From Gemmatimonadota bacterium (GTDB taxonomy: Bacteria > Latescibacterota > UBA2968): a stretch of DNA of 64,000 bases. The notes under the pieces are model-generated. The model had not been told where the DNA came from, did no database searches, and was given only the letters and a program-made list of their open reading frames with translations. The DNA lies in the NCBI GenBank assembly GCA_026705765.1, contig JAPPAB010000086.1:1-64000 (forward strand), in the 5' to 3' direction. The position numbers were made by a program, and so were the translations under genes. Shown here piece after piece: positions 18,109 to 26,769 of this stretch (position 1 is the first letter of the stretch; each line of letters begins with the position of its first letter).

Positions 18109-18374
18109 GACAAACTCCCGTCTTCTAATTTGATCTGTTCCTCCGCAATTTCGGTCACGTTGTATTGGAATACTGAAACCTCAAACCGGCCCAATGCCTC
18201 TATGAACTCACTGCGGGATAGTCCAGCAATCTCAGCCGCTCGGCTTTGAGAAACCTCCCCCATCTCGTACCATTTCACAGCGGCAGCCAGACGCAATTCC
18301 CGGGTGAAATGATCGGGACCTTTCCGCACAGAAGAAAGCACATCTTCTGGTAGTTCAAAAGTAACCGTTACCAT
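18105..18374 (-). CDS. UPF0175 family protein (antitoxin-like)
   Basis: An 89-residue UPF0175 member: VTFELPEDVLSSVRKGPDHF, then ELRLAAAVKWYEMGEVSQSRAAEIAGLSRSEF, where the second half forms a helix-turn-helix. UPF0175 proteins are usually antitoxins or transcription factors paired with PIN-domain (DUF3368) toxins. Here no PIN protein is present; instead a HicB-like gene overlaps by ATGA, implying coupled translation. It may autoregulate this pair. Confidence 0.85.
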   Translation of the reverse strand: MVTVTFELPEDVLSSVRKGPDHFTRELRLAAAVKWYEMGEVSQSRAAEIAGLSRSEFIEALGRFEVSVFQYNVTEIAEEQIKLEDGSLS

Positions 18375-18406
18375 ACCATTCTCTCCTACCGAGCCTAAAA
18401 TAACTT

Positions 18407-18440
18407 GAGGGACCGCCTTATTTCAGTCAGGCAATCCCTC
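18407..18440 (-). terminator. Rho-independent terminator of the VOC gene
   Basis: On the minus strand, GAGGGATTGCCT pairs fully (with G-T pairs) with AGGCGGTCCCTC across a 10-nt loop and is followed by AAGTTATTTTAG. It separates the VOC gene from the UPF0175/HicB pair. Confidence 0.75.
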
Positions 18441-18445
18441 GTATT

Positions 18446-18823
18446 TTACCTCTCCAACAACTCAATTTCATACCCATCGGGATCATCGACAAACGCCATT
18501 TTGCGCCCTGTGGGGAATGTCTCTCGCCAATCGCCGGGCCAGATCTCGAGTCCCTTTTTCTCCAGCTCATCGCAAAAAGCGATCAAATCGGGCACCCCGA
18601 TAGCGAAATGCATCAAATCTTCGGGCACATTCAACTCGTAATCATCGGAATACGTCAATTCCAACGTATGCTCGTTGCCCGGCAATTCCAGATGGCAGAT
18701 CTGATTGCCCGCTGGTGACTTATCCGAACGGCTTTTTAGTACAAAACCAAAGTGATCGCAATAATACTGGATCGACTTGTCCAAATCGCTCACGCGAATG
18801 CGCGTATGAAGAAATACAGCCAT
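18446..18823 (-). CDS. VOC-fold protein, glyoxalase I-like
   Basis: A 125-residue vicinal-oxygen-chelate protein with two beta-alpha-beta-beta-beta modules. H6 (LHTRIRV), E64-like (HTLELTY), H (MHFAIGV) and E (DGYEIELLE) occupy the four metal positions of lactoylglutathione lyase. It probably isomerises the hemithioacetal of methylglyoxal, or a related substrate. The SD AAAGGAG precedes the ATG, and its own terminator follows, so it is a single-gene transcript. Confidence 0.88.
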   Translation of the reverse strand: MAVFLHTRIRVSDLDKSIQYYCDHFGFVLKSRSDKSPAGNQICHLELPGNEHTLELTYSDDYELNVPEDLMHFAIGVPDLIAFCDELEKKGLEIWPGDWRETFPTGRKMAFVDDPDGYEIELLER

Positions 18824-18992
18824 GGAAAGCTCCTTTCAAAAATGAAAAAGTGCGATTGACAACTTAAATGACCACCAAAGATACACATGAATGAAACAAA
18901 GACAAGAAAAAGGCGAGGGACTGGAGGCCTGGGCAAAAAAAAACAGGTCGCGCACAAAGCGGAACCTGATTGACAAAACAGAGAGAGGAAAG

Positions 18993-19448
18993 TTAGACCA
19001 TGGAATACGTCGATGGTGATGGGGGTTTGACCTTTTGCCTGGGCACGATACCCAGAGCGCGTTGTACTCGCCGTATGGCGATACGGTAGTGACTTTGCAC
19101 CGCACTTTTTGAGATCTCTAAAAGCAGCGCGATCTCTGTAAAAGTCTTGCCCTGTGAGCGCAGCAACAAAACCTCGTACTTGCGCCCCGTCAGCACCGTC
19201 TCGATGATGTCTTTGACCTGAGCCAAACGCACGGGATCTGCCTCGCCGGGCATTAAATGGCGAATATGACACGGCGCGCCGTTTTCCTGTAAATTATCGG
19301 AAAGGCGAGCGATATCTTCTGGCGAAAAACAAATTTCGCGCACCGTGTTATAATGTATTCTTTCGCGCTTCATAGCATTTTGTAAAAATAATAAACTCCG
19401 CCGAATTTCAAAAATATGGACGCCGTAATTTAGCGGATTCAAACACAC
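18993..19448 (-). CDS. Sigma-region-4/LuxR-like HTH protein
   Basis: A small protein whose C-terminal half is a sigma-70 region 4 type helix-turn-helix: VLLLRSQGKTFTEIALLLEISKSAVQSHYRIAIRRVQRAL reduces to the pattern L-L-R-S-x-G-K-x-x-x-E-I-A-x-x-L-x-I-S-x-x-A-V-x-x-H-Y. No region 2 is present, so it is not a full sigma factor. The frame is open from 19448 (151 aa), but the Met at 19373 (MKRERIHYN) gives a more natural 126-residue protein; neither has a clear SD. It lies between unrelated genes and diverges from the Gfo/Idh/MocA pair at 19622, which it could control. Confidence 0.65.
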   Translation of the reverse strand: MCLNPLNYGVHIFEIRRSLLFLQNAMKRERIHYNTVREICFSPEDIARLSDNLQENGAPCHIRHLMPGEADPVRLAQVKDIIETVLTGRKYEVLLLRSQGKTFTEIALLLEISKSAVQSHYRIAIRRVQRALGIVPRQKVKPPSPSTYSMV

Positions 19449-19523
19449 TTGGCAAGGAAAAATACCTTATTGCAAACCAAAAATAGTACACCTGCCAAAG
19501 TTGTACCCCGCCTCGCAAACATC

Positions 19524-19551
19524 TTGACGAAAAATAATTTATGCTTAAATA
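19524..19551 (+). promoter_or_regulatory. Candidate promoter of the Gfo/Idh/MocA-methyltransferase operon
   Basis: TTGACG (19524-19529) with TAAATA (19546-19551) after 16 bp, in an AT-rich region about 70 bases before the start at 19622. Confidence 0.4.
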
Positions 19552-19621
19552 AAAAGTAAAACTCTCCCGTCGCCGTCAAACACTGGACGATTGAGCACCA
19601 ATCCAAATATGGAGTTCCTTT

Positions 19622-20614
19622 ATGCTACGTGTATGTGTCATCGGGCTGGGACCAATTGGCAACCGGCACGCTGATATTTATATAGAAAACCCACTATCCG
19701 ATCTCGTGGGCGTATGCGACATCGACGAAACCCGCGCCAATGCGGCCGCACAACGCCTCGGCGTCACCGCTTTTTACAATGTTCCGAAAATGCTTGAAGA
19801 ACTCAAACCCGATGTGGTAAGCGTAGCCACGGGCGGATATGAATACAGCAGCGATCACTACGCGCCCACCATACAAGCCATCGAAGCTGGCTGTCACGTC
19901 CTGGGCGAAAAACCCATCTCAAATAATATTTCCCACGGCGAAGAAATGGTCGCCAAAGCAAAAGAAATGGGCGTCTGCTATGGCATTGACCTCAACCACC
20001 GCTTTACCCCTGCTGCTCGCCTTGCAAAAAAATGGGTCGATGAAGGGCGCCTGGGCCATCTGCTCTTTATCAATATGGCGATGTGGATCATGAACCCGGC
20101 GGAAAGCTCGCCGTATTATCACCTCAAAGCACTCCACCCACACACCATCGACGTCATGCGCTATTTCTGCGGCGATATCGAAGCGGTCCACTGTTTCGCC
20201 ACCAAAGCACCCGGGCGCCAAATATGGTCCACTGCGCAGTTCAACATGCGTTTTGAAAATGGCGTGGTCGGCTCACTCACGGGCAGTTATGACATCGCGC
20301 GCGGGCACCCCATGGAACGCTGCGAAGTCGCCGGCACAGGTGGCCGCTTCGTCCTCGAAGACATGTGGCACGAACTCACCCTCTATCCGGCGGGCAACCT
20401 CGAAAAAACCGTGTACACTGACCCGGCCTTTGGAGGATTTGGCGACTTTATCGACACCTTCCGCGACCGCATCGGCACATTTCTCCGACAGGTCAGCGAC
20501 GGGGTTGCACCCGAAGACATCGACGGCTCGGGCGAAGAAGGACTCGCCGCGCAAAAAGTCATTGCCGCAGCCATTGAGTCGCTCGACACCGAAACCGTTG
20601 TTTACGTAAAATGA
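19622..20614 (+). CDS. Gfo/Idh/MocA family oxidoreductase (330 aa)
   Basis: The cofactor loop is GLGPIGNRH (near 8-16) and the catalytic lysine is in GEKPISNN. The C-terminal domain has ALHPHTIDVMRYF, whose His/Asp pair faces the substrate. An SD GGAG lies eight bases before the ATG. It is the first of three genes closely spaced on the plus strand (9 bases to the next); the second is a divergent paralogue and the third a methyltransferase. The substrate is unknown. Confidence 0.92.
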   Translation: MLRVCVIGLGPIGNRHADIYIENPLSDLVGVCDIDETRANAAAQRLGVTAFYNVPKMLEELKPDVVSVATGGYEYSSDHYAPTIQAIEAGCHVLGEKPISNNISHGEEMVAKAKEMGVCYGIDLNHRFTPAARLAKKWVDEGRLGHLLFINMAMWIMNPAESSPYYHLKALHPHTIDVMRYFCGDIEAVHCFATKAPGRQIWSTAQFNMRFENGVVGSLTGSYDIARGHPMERCEVAGTGGRFVLEDMWHELTLYPAGNLEKTVYTDPAFGGFGDFIDTFRDRIGTFLRQVSDGVAPEDIDGSGEEGLAAQKVIAAAIESLDTETVVYVK

Positions 20615-20623
20615 GGGACATTT

Positions 20624-21667
20624 ATGGACAAGGTTCACATTGGCGTCATCAGCCACGCACACGGACACATCAACACATATTGCGGCCAAATGCAGCATTT
20701 TGACGATGTCGAACTCATCGCCACATGGGACGACAACACAGATCGCGGACGCGAAAATGCTGAAAAATTCGGCATGAAATTTCGCACATCCGCAGATGCC
20801 GTACTCAGCGACCCAAACATCGACACCGTTATGATCGGCATAGAGACCAATCGCCACGCAGAATACGCGATAGTGGCCGCTCAAGCGGGTAAAAACATCC
20901 TGCTACAAAAACCCATGGCCACTACCCTTGAAGATTGCGACCGCATCACCGAAGCCGTAAATAACTCGGGTGTCAAATTCAGCATGGCCTTTCAGATGCG
21001 GCAGGACCCCGTCAACCGCAAAATTAAGGAACTCGTTGACAAAGGCACAGTTGGTAATATCGCGGTTGTCCGCCGAAGACATTGCATCCCCGTACTGCTC
21101 AACCCCCACTTTGTCACTGGCGCGTCCAGATGGCACCTCGATCCCATAGCCAATATCGGAATGTACTTCGACGACGCCACCCATGCCGCAGACTGGTTCT
21201 ACTGGATCTTTGGACGCCCCGTCTCAGTAATGGCCGAAATCGACAACATCGTGACAGATACAGCGCCCGACGATAACGGCGTCTCCATCTTCCGTTTTAA
21301 AACCGGCATAATGGGCATATTATTCAACGGCTCCACCACTGCCGCAGGCGTCAACACCACTGAAATTTACGGCGACGAAGGAACCCTCATCCAGGACTAC
21401 GGCGACGCGCCTTCCACTTCTGCGCCGCGATCAGAAGACGCCGTACCACTCAAATACATCCGCCGAGGTGATGATCGCTGGACCGAATTCAAAATGGACA
21501 TACCCAAGGGGCAGGGCGAGCGCATCGCCGCCATACCCCGTCCATTCATCAACTATATCCGTGGCCTGAGCGATGAGCGCGTCTCCCCCGAAGAGGGTCG
21601 CGTCTCCGTTGAAATGATCCTCGGCGCGTATCAATCGGCAAAAGAAGGCAGAAGAATTACATTCTAA
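20624..21667 (+). CDS. Gfo/Idh/MocA family oxidoreductase with degenerate cofactor loop (347 aa)
   Basis: The overall fold fits Gfo/Idh/MocA, but the N-terminal strand reads VHIGVISHAHGHIN, so the usual GxGxxG is replaced by a His-rich turn; the catalytic motif is LQKPMATT, with Q in place of the common E before the lysine. The C-terminal domain keeps MYFDDATHAADWFYW. It may use cofactor differently or have a changed function. It is nine bases downstream of its neighbour and probably co-transcribed. Confidence 0.87.
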   Translation: MDKVHIGVISHAHGHINTYCGQMQHFDDVELIATWDDNTDRGRENAEKFGMKFRTSADAVLSDPNIDTVMIGIETNRHAEYAIVAAQAGKNILLQKPMATTLEDCDRITEAVNNSGVKFSMAFQMRQDPVNRKIKELVDKGTVGNIAVVRRRHCIPVLLNPHFVTGASRWHLDPIANIGMYFDDATHAADWFYWIFGRPVSVMAEIDNIVTDTAPDDNGVSIFRFKTGIMGILFNGSTTAAGVNTTEIYGDEGTLIQDYGDAPSTSAPRSEDAVPLKYIRRGDDRWTEFKMDIPKGQGERIAAIPRPFINYIRGLSDERVSPEEGRVSVEMILGAYQSAKEGRRITF

Positions 21668-21692
21668 AAGCGTGCAATGAAAGGATAACCCA

Positions 21693-22337
21693 ATGCAACA
21701 ATCCTATCCCGATCTCGACACATACAAACGGGAAGTCTTCGCCCGCGAAGACGACTTGCTCAAAAACATCATGCCCGATGCTGCCGAACAGGGTATTCCC
21801 CGAATCTCAGTCAGCCCCGAAGCCGGACAAACCCTGTATTTGCTCGCCAAAACAATCGGCGCAAAAAAAATCCTCGAATTTGGCGCGCTCGCGGGTTATT
21901 CGGGGATCTGGCTCACCCGTGCACTGCCCGAAGACGGGCAATTCATCACCCTCGAAATTGAACCCAAACACGCCGATGTCACGCGGCGCAACTACGAAAA
22001 AGCCGGGTTATCAAACCGAACAGACGTACGCCTTGGCGACGGGACAAAACTCATGGAAGACGCAGTGCAAGACGGACCATTTGACCTCATCTTCATCGAC
22101 GCAGACAAAGAAAGCTATCCCAAATACCTCGACTTTTCCCTTGAAAACACGCGCCCGGGCGGCCTCATCATCGCCGACAATGCCAATGGCCACGGACATG
22201 CACACCGCGCACTATCCGAAGGGGATGGCCGCCGCGGCATACAGGACTACAACCGCCGCGTTGCCAACCACCCCAAACTCATCTCCAATATCATTCCCGT
22301 AGGCGGCTGGCTTGCCGTATCACTCGTTTTGGGCTAA
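21693..22337 (+). CDS. SAM-dependent O-methyltransferase (caffeoyl-CoA OMT-like)
   Basis: A 214-residue class I methyltransferase of the O-methyltransferase 3 family. Motif I is ILEFGALAGYSGIWL, the acidic residue for SAM ribose lies in ITLEIEPKH, and the metal-binding Asp is in DLIFIDADKESYPKYL with a following DNAN; together these match the cation-dependent catechol O-methyltransferase group. An SD AAAGGAT precedes the ATG. It is the third gene of the run with two oxidoreductases. The natural substrate in bacteria is usually unknown. Confidence 0.9.
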   Translation: MQQSYPDLDTYKREVFAREDDLLKNIMPDAAEQGIPRISVSPEAGQTLYLLAKTIGAKKILEFGALAGYSGIWLTRALPEDGQFITLEIEPKHADVTRRNYEKAGLSNRTDVRLGDGTKLMEDAVQDGPFDLIFIDADKESYPKYLDFSLENTRPGGLIIADNANGHGHAHRALSEGDGRRGIQDYNRRVANHPKLISNIIPVGGWLAVSLVLG

Positions 22338-22354
22338 ATATAAGAACTGATCGC

Positions 22355-22383
22355 TTGACCCTACCATTGCCCTCCCATATATT
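22355..22383 (+). promoter_or_regulatory. Sigma70-type promoter of the bifunctional nuclease operon
   Basis: -35 TTGACC (22355-22360), 17-bp spacer, -10 TATATT (22378-22383); transcription should start about 20 bases before the ATG at 22410. Confidence 0.65.
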
Positions 22384-22409
22384 TTTAAAAACTGACAGAG
22401 GTCGCGTCC

Positions 22410-22892
22410 ATGGTCTATGAAGCCCAAATCGAAGGCATATTTATCGACCGCCAATTTGAAGAGCCGGTTGTTATGCTCAAACAAAAAGACGGCGACCACT
22501 GCGTGCCAATATGGATTCAAATGGGCGAAATGTTCTCGCTTGCTCTTCATATCGCAGGCGAAAATTTCAAACCGCCGCGTCCATTTGCACACGACTTGAT
22601 CAAAACGGTTATTAAAAACCTGCAAGCCAGCGTTCAACACGCGCTCATCACAGACATTATAGACCACATCTATCGCGCGCAGTTGCATCTCATTTCCCCC
22701 GTAACCCCTCTGGAACTCGACGCACGCCCCAGCGACGCGATCTTGATGGCACTCAAATTTGACGCGCCAATCTACATTGACGAAAAAGTCATAAAAAAAA
22801 GTATCGAATTGTCCAAAAACCATCCCCCCGGACTCCTTCAGCAGAGACTTCAAAAACTGCACCCAGAAGATTTTATCAATTTTGTTCAATGA
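22410..22892 (+). CDS. Bifunctional nuclease family protein (DUF151)
   Basis: A 160-residue DUF151/BFN protein. The core has VYEAQIEGIFIDRQFEEPV, VPIWIQMGEM and the family's LDARPSDAILMALKFDAPIY segment; the classical form has DARPSDAIALA. Plant and bacterial members have been reported to have RNase and DNase activity. It ends with a C-terminal tail of about 30 residues (QQRLQKLHPEDFINFVQ), also typical. It overlaps the next gene by four bases (ATGA), so translation is coupled to the TPR-binding-protein fusion. Confidence 0.9.
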   Translation: MVYEAQIEGIFIDRQFEEPVVMLKQKDGDHCVPIWIQMGEMFSLALHIAGENFKPPRPFAHDLIKTVIKNLQASVQHALITDIIDHIYRAQLHLISPVTPLELDARPSDAILMALKFDAPIYIDEKVIKKSIELSKNHPPGLLQQRLQKLHPEDFINFVQ

Positions 22893-24727
22893 AAACATTA
22901 TCCACACTCCTGTTTCTCATCCTCTTCTCTACCCAGATATCGGGTGAGATGTACAGCCATAAAGCGGAAACCCTCTTCCAGCGCGCAATTGCCCATTATA
23001 TTCAAGACAAATTATCAGACGCCCGGGATGGGTTTATAGAACTCGTCGAAAAATACCCCCCCAACCAGCGCACCTCTGCCGCGAGATTCATGCTGGCAAA
23101 ATCGCATTACAAATTGAAAGCGTACGATCTGGCTCTGACCGCGGCCATTGAGCTTCAACACCACTACCCGAGCAGCCGATACATCTCTGAAACCGATCTA
23201 ATCATTGGCGACTGTTATTTTCACCAGCACCATATTTACAACGCCGTCACACAATATGCGCGTGTGCTCACCAGCAGCGCCGACATACACCTCAAAGCGC
23301 GTGCAGCCGACCGCCTGGGCCAATTATCTGGCAGCGAAAAACTGCCAGATAGTGAAGTCGAAAATTTGAAAACCGACTTTAATCGCGCCATCATCGACGA
23401 AGCCATTGCCTTTGGCAAAGCGCACTGGCACGTCAAACTCAGCGCTCCAGAAAAGGGCAACAAATACCTGACCCTCTTTCTCGAGCACCATCCAAATGGG
23501 CAATTCGCCGCGCTTGCGCGGCAAATCCTCATGACCCAACGCACACCGTCCCAACCCACTCCAGAACCCCAAAATGCGCGCTATAAAATTGGCGTCATCG
23601 CCCCATTGGGCACCCCAAGCGGCGAAGACCTTCGCAACGGCATCACACTCGCGAGAGACCGCAATCCCCTCGCATCTAACGACCAGGTCGAACTCATATT
23701 TGAAGACTCCGAAGGCGATCCCATTCGCGCAGCACGCGCAGCAAAGCGCCTTGTTGAAGAACGCGATGTACTCGCCATCATCGGCGCACTCACAAGCGCG
23801 GTAACCACGCCTATCGCAACTATGCTAAGTGCCCAAAAAGTGCCCCTGGTGGCCCCAACAGCCTCAGACGACGGCATTGCATCCCTCAGTCCCTATATTT
23901 TCCAGGTCAATGCAACGCCAGGCGCACAGGGCAGACACATTGCACAACACGCCGTGAATAAACAGGGTTTGCGAACGCTGGCCTCACTCGCGTCCCGAGA
24001 TGATTATGGTCAGAGCATCGCCCGCGAATTTGCCATCAAAGCCGAAGACCTCGGTGCCGAAGTGCTCATTCAAGAATGGTACGAACCGGGCACCACGGAT
24101 TATCGCCGCCAATTTGAACGCATACGCATCGCGGGACTGGCACTTCAAGCGCCCGACGATCTCGCTTCGGAAATTGACTCTTTAATCCTCGGCAACATAC
24201 GCGTTGCCCCTCCCCCACCCGTTGTAGTTGACCCGGACACCGTGCAACTCGAAGTCGTCGAAGCCCTGGACGGCATCCTCATTGCCGGTGGTGCTGAAGA
24301 CATCTTACTCATCGCCCCCCAATTTCATTCCGCCCTCGTCTCTTCCCAGGTACTCGGCAGCGATGGCTGGAACCACGATGAAGTGGCTCGCGATGGCGGG
24401 AATTACGTCGATGGCGCTATTTTTGTCGCAAAATACTACGACCAGAGCCATCTCGAATCCGTCCAAAATTTTGTCAACGCGTACCGCTCGCGCTTTGGCA
24501 AGGAACAGAATATCGTTGCTGCCCTCGGATACGACGCCATGCTATCCATCCTGCACGGTATAAACGCGGGCGGCACCACCCGAGACCGCCTGCGAGATCG
24601 CCTTGAGAGCCTCACAGATATACCCGGTGCAACCGGCCAAATATCCTTTGGCAAAGGCCATCGGGAAAATGCCTGGATGTATATGCTCACCATCCGAAAT
24701 CGCAGAATAGAACCGTATAAGAAGTGA
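22889..24727 (+). CDS. TPR-fused periplasmic binding protein (LpoA/Leu-Ile-Val-binding-like)
   Basis: A 612-residue exported protein: signal peptide about 1-19 (TLLFLILFSTQISG), an N-terminal TPR-type helical region to about 215 (ETLFQRAIAHYIQDKLSDA, AARFMLAKSHYKLKAYDLA), then a type 1 periplasmic-binding domain from YKIGVIAPLGTPSGEDL to the end. The order TPR plus amino-acid-receptor fold is that of the LpoA penicillin-binding-protein activator, but the Peripla_BP_6 part is also used in ABC uptake. No permease is nearby, which favours a cell-envelope role over transport. It overlaps the bifunctional nuclease gene. Confidence 0.82.
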   Translation: MKTLSTLLFLILFSTQISGEMYSHKAETLFQRAIAHYIQDKLSDARDGFIELVEKYPPNQRTSAARFMLAKSHYKLKAYDLALTAAIELQHHYPSSRYISETDLIIGDCYFHQHHIYNAVTQYARVLTSSADIHLKARAADRLGQLSGSEKLPDSEVENLKTDFNRAIIDEAIAFGKAHWHVKLSAPEKGNKYLTLFLEHHPNGQFAALARQILMTQRTPSQPTPEPQNARYKIGVIAPLGTPSGEDLRNGITLARDRNPLASNDQVELIFEDSEGDPIRAARAAKRLVEERDVLAIIGALTSAVTTPIATMLSAQKVPLVAPTASDDGIASLSPYIFQVNATPGAQGRHIAQHAVNKQGLRTLASLASRDDYGQSIAREFAIKAEDLGAEVLIQEWYEPGTTDYRRQFERIRIAGLALQAPDDLASEIDSLILGNIRVAPPPPVVVDPDTVQLEVVEALDGILIAGGAEDILLIAPQFHSALVSSQVLGSDGWNHDEVARDGGNYVDGAIFVAKYYDQSHLESVQNFVNAYRSRFGKEQNIVAALGYDAMLSILHGINAGGTTRDRLRDRLESLTDIPGATGQISFGKGHRENAWMYMLTIRNRRIEPYKK

Positions 24728-24747
24728 GACTGGCATACCGTTTGCTT

Positions 24748-24793
24748 AAGGTCTATTGCAGTAATACAACAACTTACTGTAAATTCAGACCTT
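24748..24793 (+). promoter_or_regulatory. Leader hairpin before the HHH outer-membrane gene
   Basis: A stem of AAGGTCT/AGACCTT and TTGCAGTAA/TTACTGTAA around a 9-nt loop, ending 10 bases before the ATG at 24804. There is no T tract. It could block or modulate translation, or stabilise the upstream mRNA end. Confidence 0.45.
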
Positions 24794-24803
24794 TACATCG
24801 CAA

Positions 24804-26561
24804 ATGGCCCCAATGCCAGAACACATCTTTCACATCCGCACGCTCGCATGGCACATTGTGTTCACCCTGTGCCTTCCCGCACTCCTATTCGCGCAACCGC
24901 CCGCCATCTACACCGAAAGCGAAGCCGAAGCCTATAACGACTTATTGCGCGACCTCGAAGGCATGCGTCTTGAGCTCAACCGTGTAAGTGCCAAAGACCT
25001 GCTCATTCTGCCCGGTCTCACCCCAGAACTCACCCGACAAATCATCGCCCATCGCCCCTATCGCACCCTTGCGGAACTCGCCCAGGTGCAGGGCTTATCG
25101 GCAGAGCACATTGACCTCATCGCGCCCTATCTGTCCATCGCACCCCTGCGCCCATGGCGTTTGCAATACACATCCCGCGTCTCGCGTCCTTCCAAACGCG
25201 CCAATAGCTTTGGCGACATGCGCCTCTACCAGCGCCTCGAAATCACTTCGCCCACACGTCTCTCTGCCTTTTTTCTTACAGAGCGCGACCCTGAAGAACC
25301 AACCCTTACCGATCACGCCACTGGCTATATTGCCCTGCCTTTTTCCCACGTCAACATCATCCTGGGAGACGTGCGTCCTGAATGGGGACAGGGATTGCTC
25401 TTTTCACGCCGCACACGTAGTGCAACCGGCTTGAGCTATGCACGCACCCGCAATGCCACGCGGTCAGGCAACCGCACCAGTATAGAACACGGTGCCCTGC
25501 GCGGCATTTACCTGAGCGGCTCACACACCCATTTGTTCTGGAGCCTGATGTATGGGCGAATGACATGGGATGCGACCTTTGGCGCCAACACGCGCATCTA
25601 CACCAGCGGCCTTCACCACACCGAAACCTCACAAGCGCGCAAAAACGCGCTTCGCGAACGCCTCACAGGCGCAAACATAGCCATTGGCTCCTCAGAAAAA
25701 CGCGTAGGATTGACAATCCTCAACACGGCCTTCAATCCAGTAGCATCTGACATAGCCAGCGAATCCGTTGTACCGCGCACTGCTCAGGCAGGCTTGTTAT
25801 TCAGCCTCAACGCCCTCTACCGCACCGACCACATCGCCCTATTTGGCGAAATAGCTCATAGAGCTCTCATAACCGGCCTCGTCGCTGGCACACCTACCCT
25901 GCGTCTCCATCTCATTGGCAGACGCTATGGCGCAGATTTCCACAGCTTGCACGGCGCACCTTATGCCGCCTATAGCTCTCCCCCGAACAACGAATGGGGC
26001 GCATTCTTTGGCCTGACCTGGCGCATATCAAAACGCAAACGCATCGATATCGCCCTCGACCGTCACGGTCAGCTCAGGCCAGAGAAAAGCGCACTGCCAG
26101 AACGCGGTGCTCGCCTGCGACTCAATTTTAACTACCGCTTCAGCAGGGGGTTTTCTACGCGCCTGACCGCCGATGCCAGAAATGCGACAAATCGCGTACC
26201 CCGCCAAAGCCTTCGCCTCGCGCTCATCTACAAACGCCCCACCCGCACCATGACCGCCTGGCTCCAGCGCGCTCACGCCGGTACATCGGGAAACGCCGCC
26301 GGGCTTCGTCTTCAACTCGGCAAATCTACGGGCTTCTCCCTCGCACTATGGGCCACCCACCACAAAATCTCATCCTACAACGCGCGTATCTACGACGTCG
26401 AACCCGATGTCTGGGGTGGCATACGCCTGCTCACCCTCTCGGGAGACGGCACAAATCGCGGCCTACGCCTCACCTGGGCAACCACGCATTTCCGTCTGTC
26501 AACGCGCTACAGCCATCACCGCACCTCCTCCTGGTCGGCACAACTCGACCTCAAGCGTTAG
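24804..26561 (+). CDS. Helix-hairpin-helix protein with outer-membrane beta-barrel-like C-terminus
   Basis: A 585-residue exported protein. A signal peptide (IVFTLCLPALLFAQ) is followed at about 45-115 by a ComEA-type helix-hairpin-helix pair: LNRVSAKDLLILPGLTPEL, then RTLAELAQVQGLSAEHIDL. The remaining 460 residues alternate short hydrophobic and polar stretches ending in aromatic residues (LHLIGRRYGADFHSL, FFGLTWRISKRKRIDIAL, STRYSHHRTSSWSAQLDL), as in an outer-membrane barrel. Such proteins occur in Bacteroidetes-type lineages and may bind DNA at the surface or act in uptake. Two starts, 24804 and 24813, are possible; neither has a good SD. Confidence 0.75.
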   Translation: MAPMPEHIFHIRTLAWHIVFTLCLPALLFAQPPAIYTESEAEAYNDLLRDLEGMRLELNRVSAKDLLILPGLTPELTRQIIAHRPYRTLAELAQVQGLSAEHIDLIAPYLSIAPLRPWRLQYTSRVSRPSKRANSFGDMRLYQRLEITSPTRLSAFFLTERDPEEPTLTDHATGYIALPFSHVNIILGDVRPEWGQGLLFSRRTRSATGLSYARTRNATRSGNRTSIEHGALRGIYLSGSHTHLFWSLMYGRMTWDATFGANTRIYTSGLHHTETSQARKNALRERLTGANIAIGSSEKRVGLTILNTAFNPVASDIASESVVPRTAQAGLLFSLNALYRTDHIALFGEIAHRALITGLVAGTPTLRLHLIGRRYGADFHSLHGAPYAAYSSPPNNEWGAFFGLTWRISKRKRIDIALDRHGQLRPEKSALPERGARLRLNFNYRFSRGFSTRLTADARNATNRVPRQSLRLALIYKRPTRTMTAWLQRAHAGTSGNAAGLRLQLGKSTGFSLALWATHHKISSYNARIYDVEPDVWGGIRLLTLSGDGTNRGLRLTWATTHFRLSTRYSHHRTSSWSAQLDLKR

Positions 26562-26769
26562 TTATTCTCTCTTCTCCTACCCCTTATTTTTTAGTGGATA
26601 ATCAAACACTTCCATGTTATTATTTCCCGATTAGAGCACAGAGAAACACGCATCCACGCCAGAAAGGAGGAAATCTCTCGTAAGTTGTTACGTCACAAGT
26701 GCTCAGTATCTCAGCAATTCAGTACAGGCACTTCACGTGCCTCATTCACCCCCATCTGGAGGAAAAACC

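Noticed and set aside
18993-19448. Full alternative sigma factor
   Set aside because: Only a region-4-like HTH is present; region 2, needed for core and -10 recognition, is missing.
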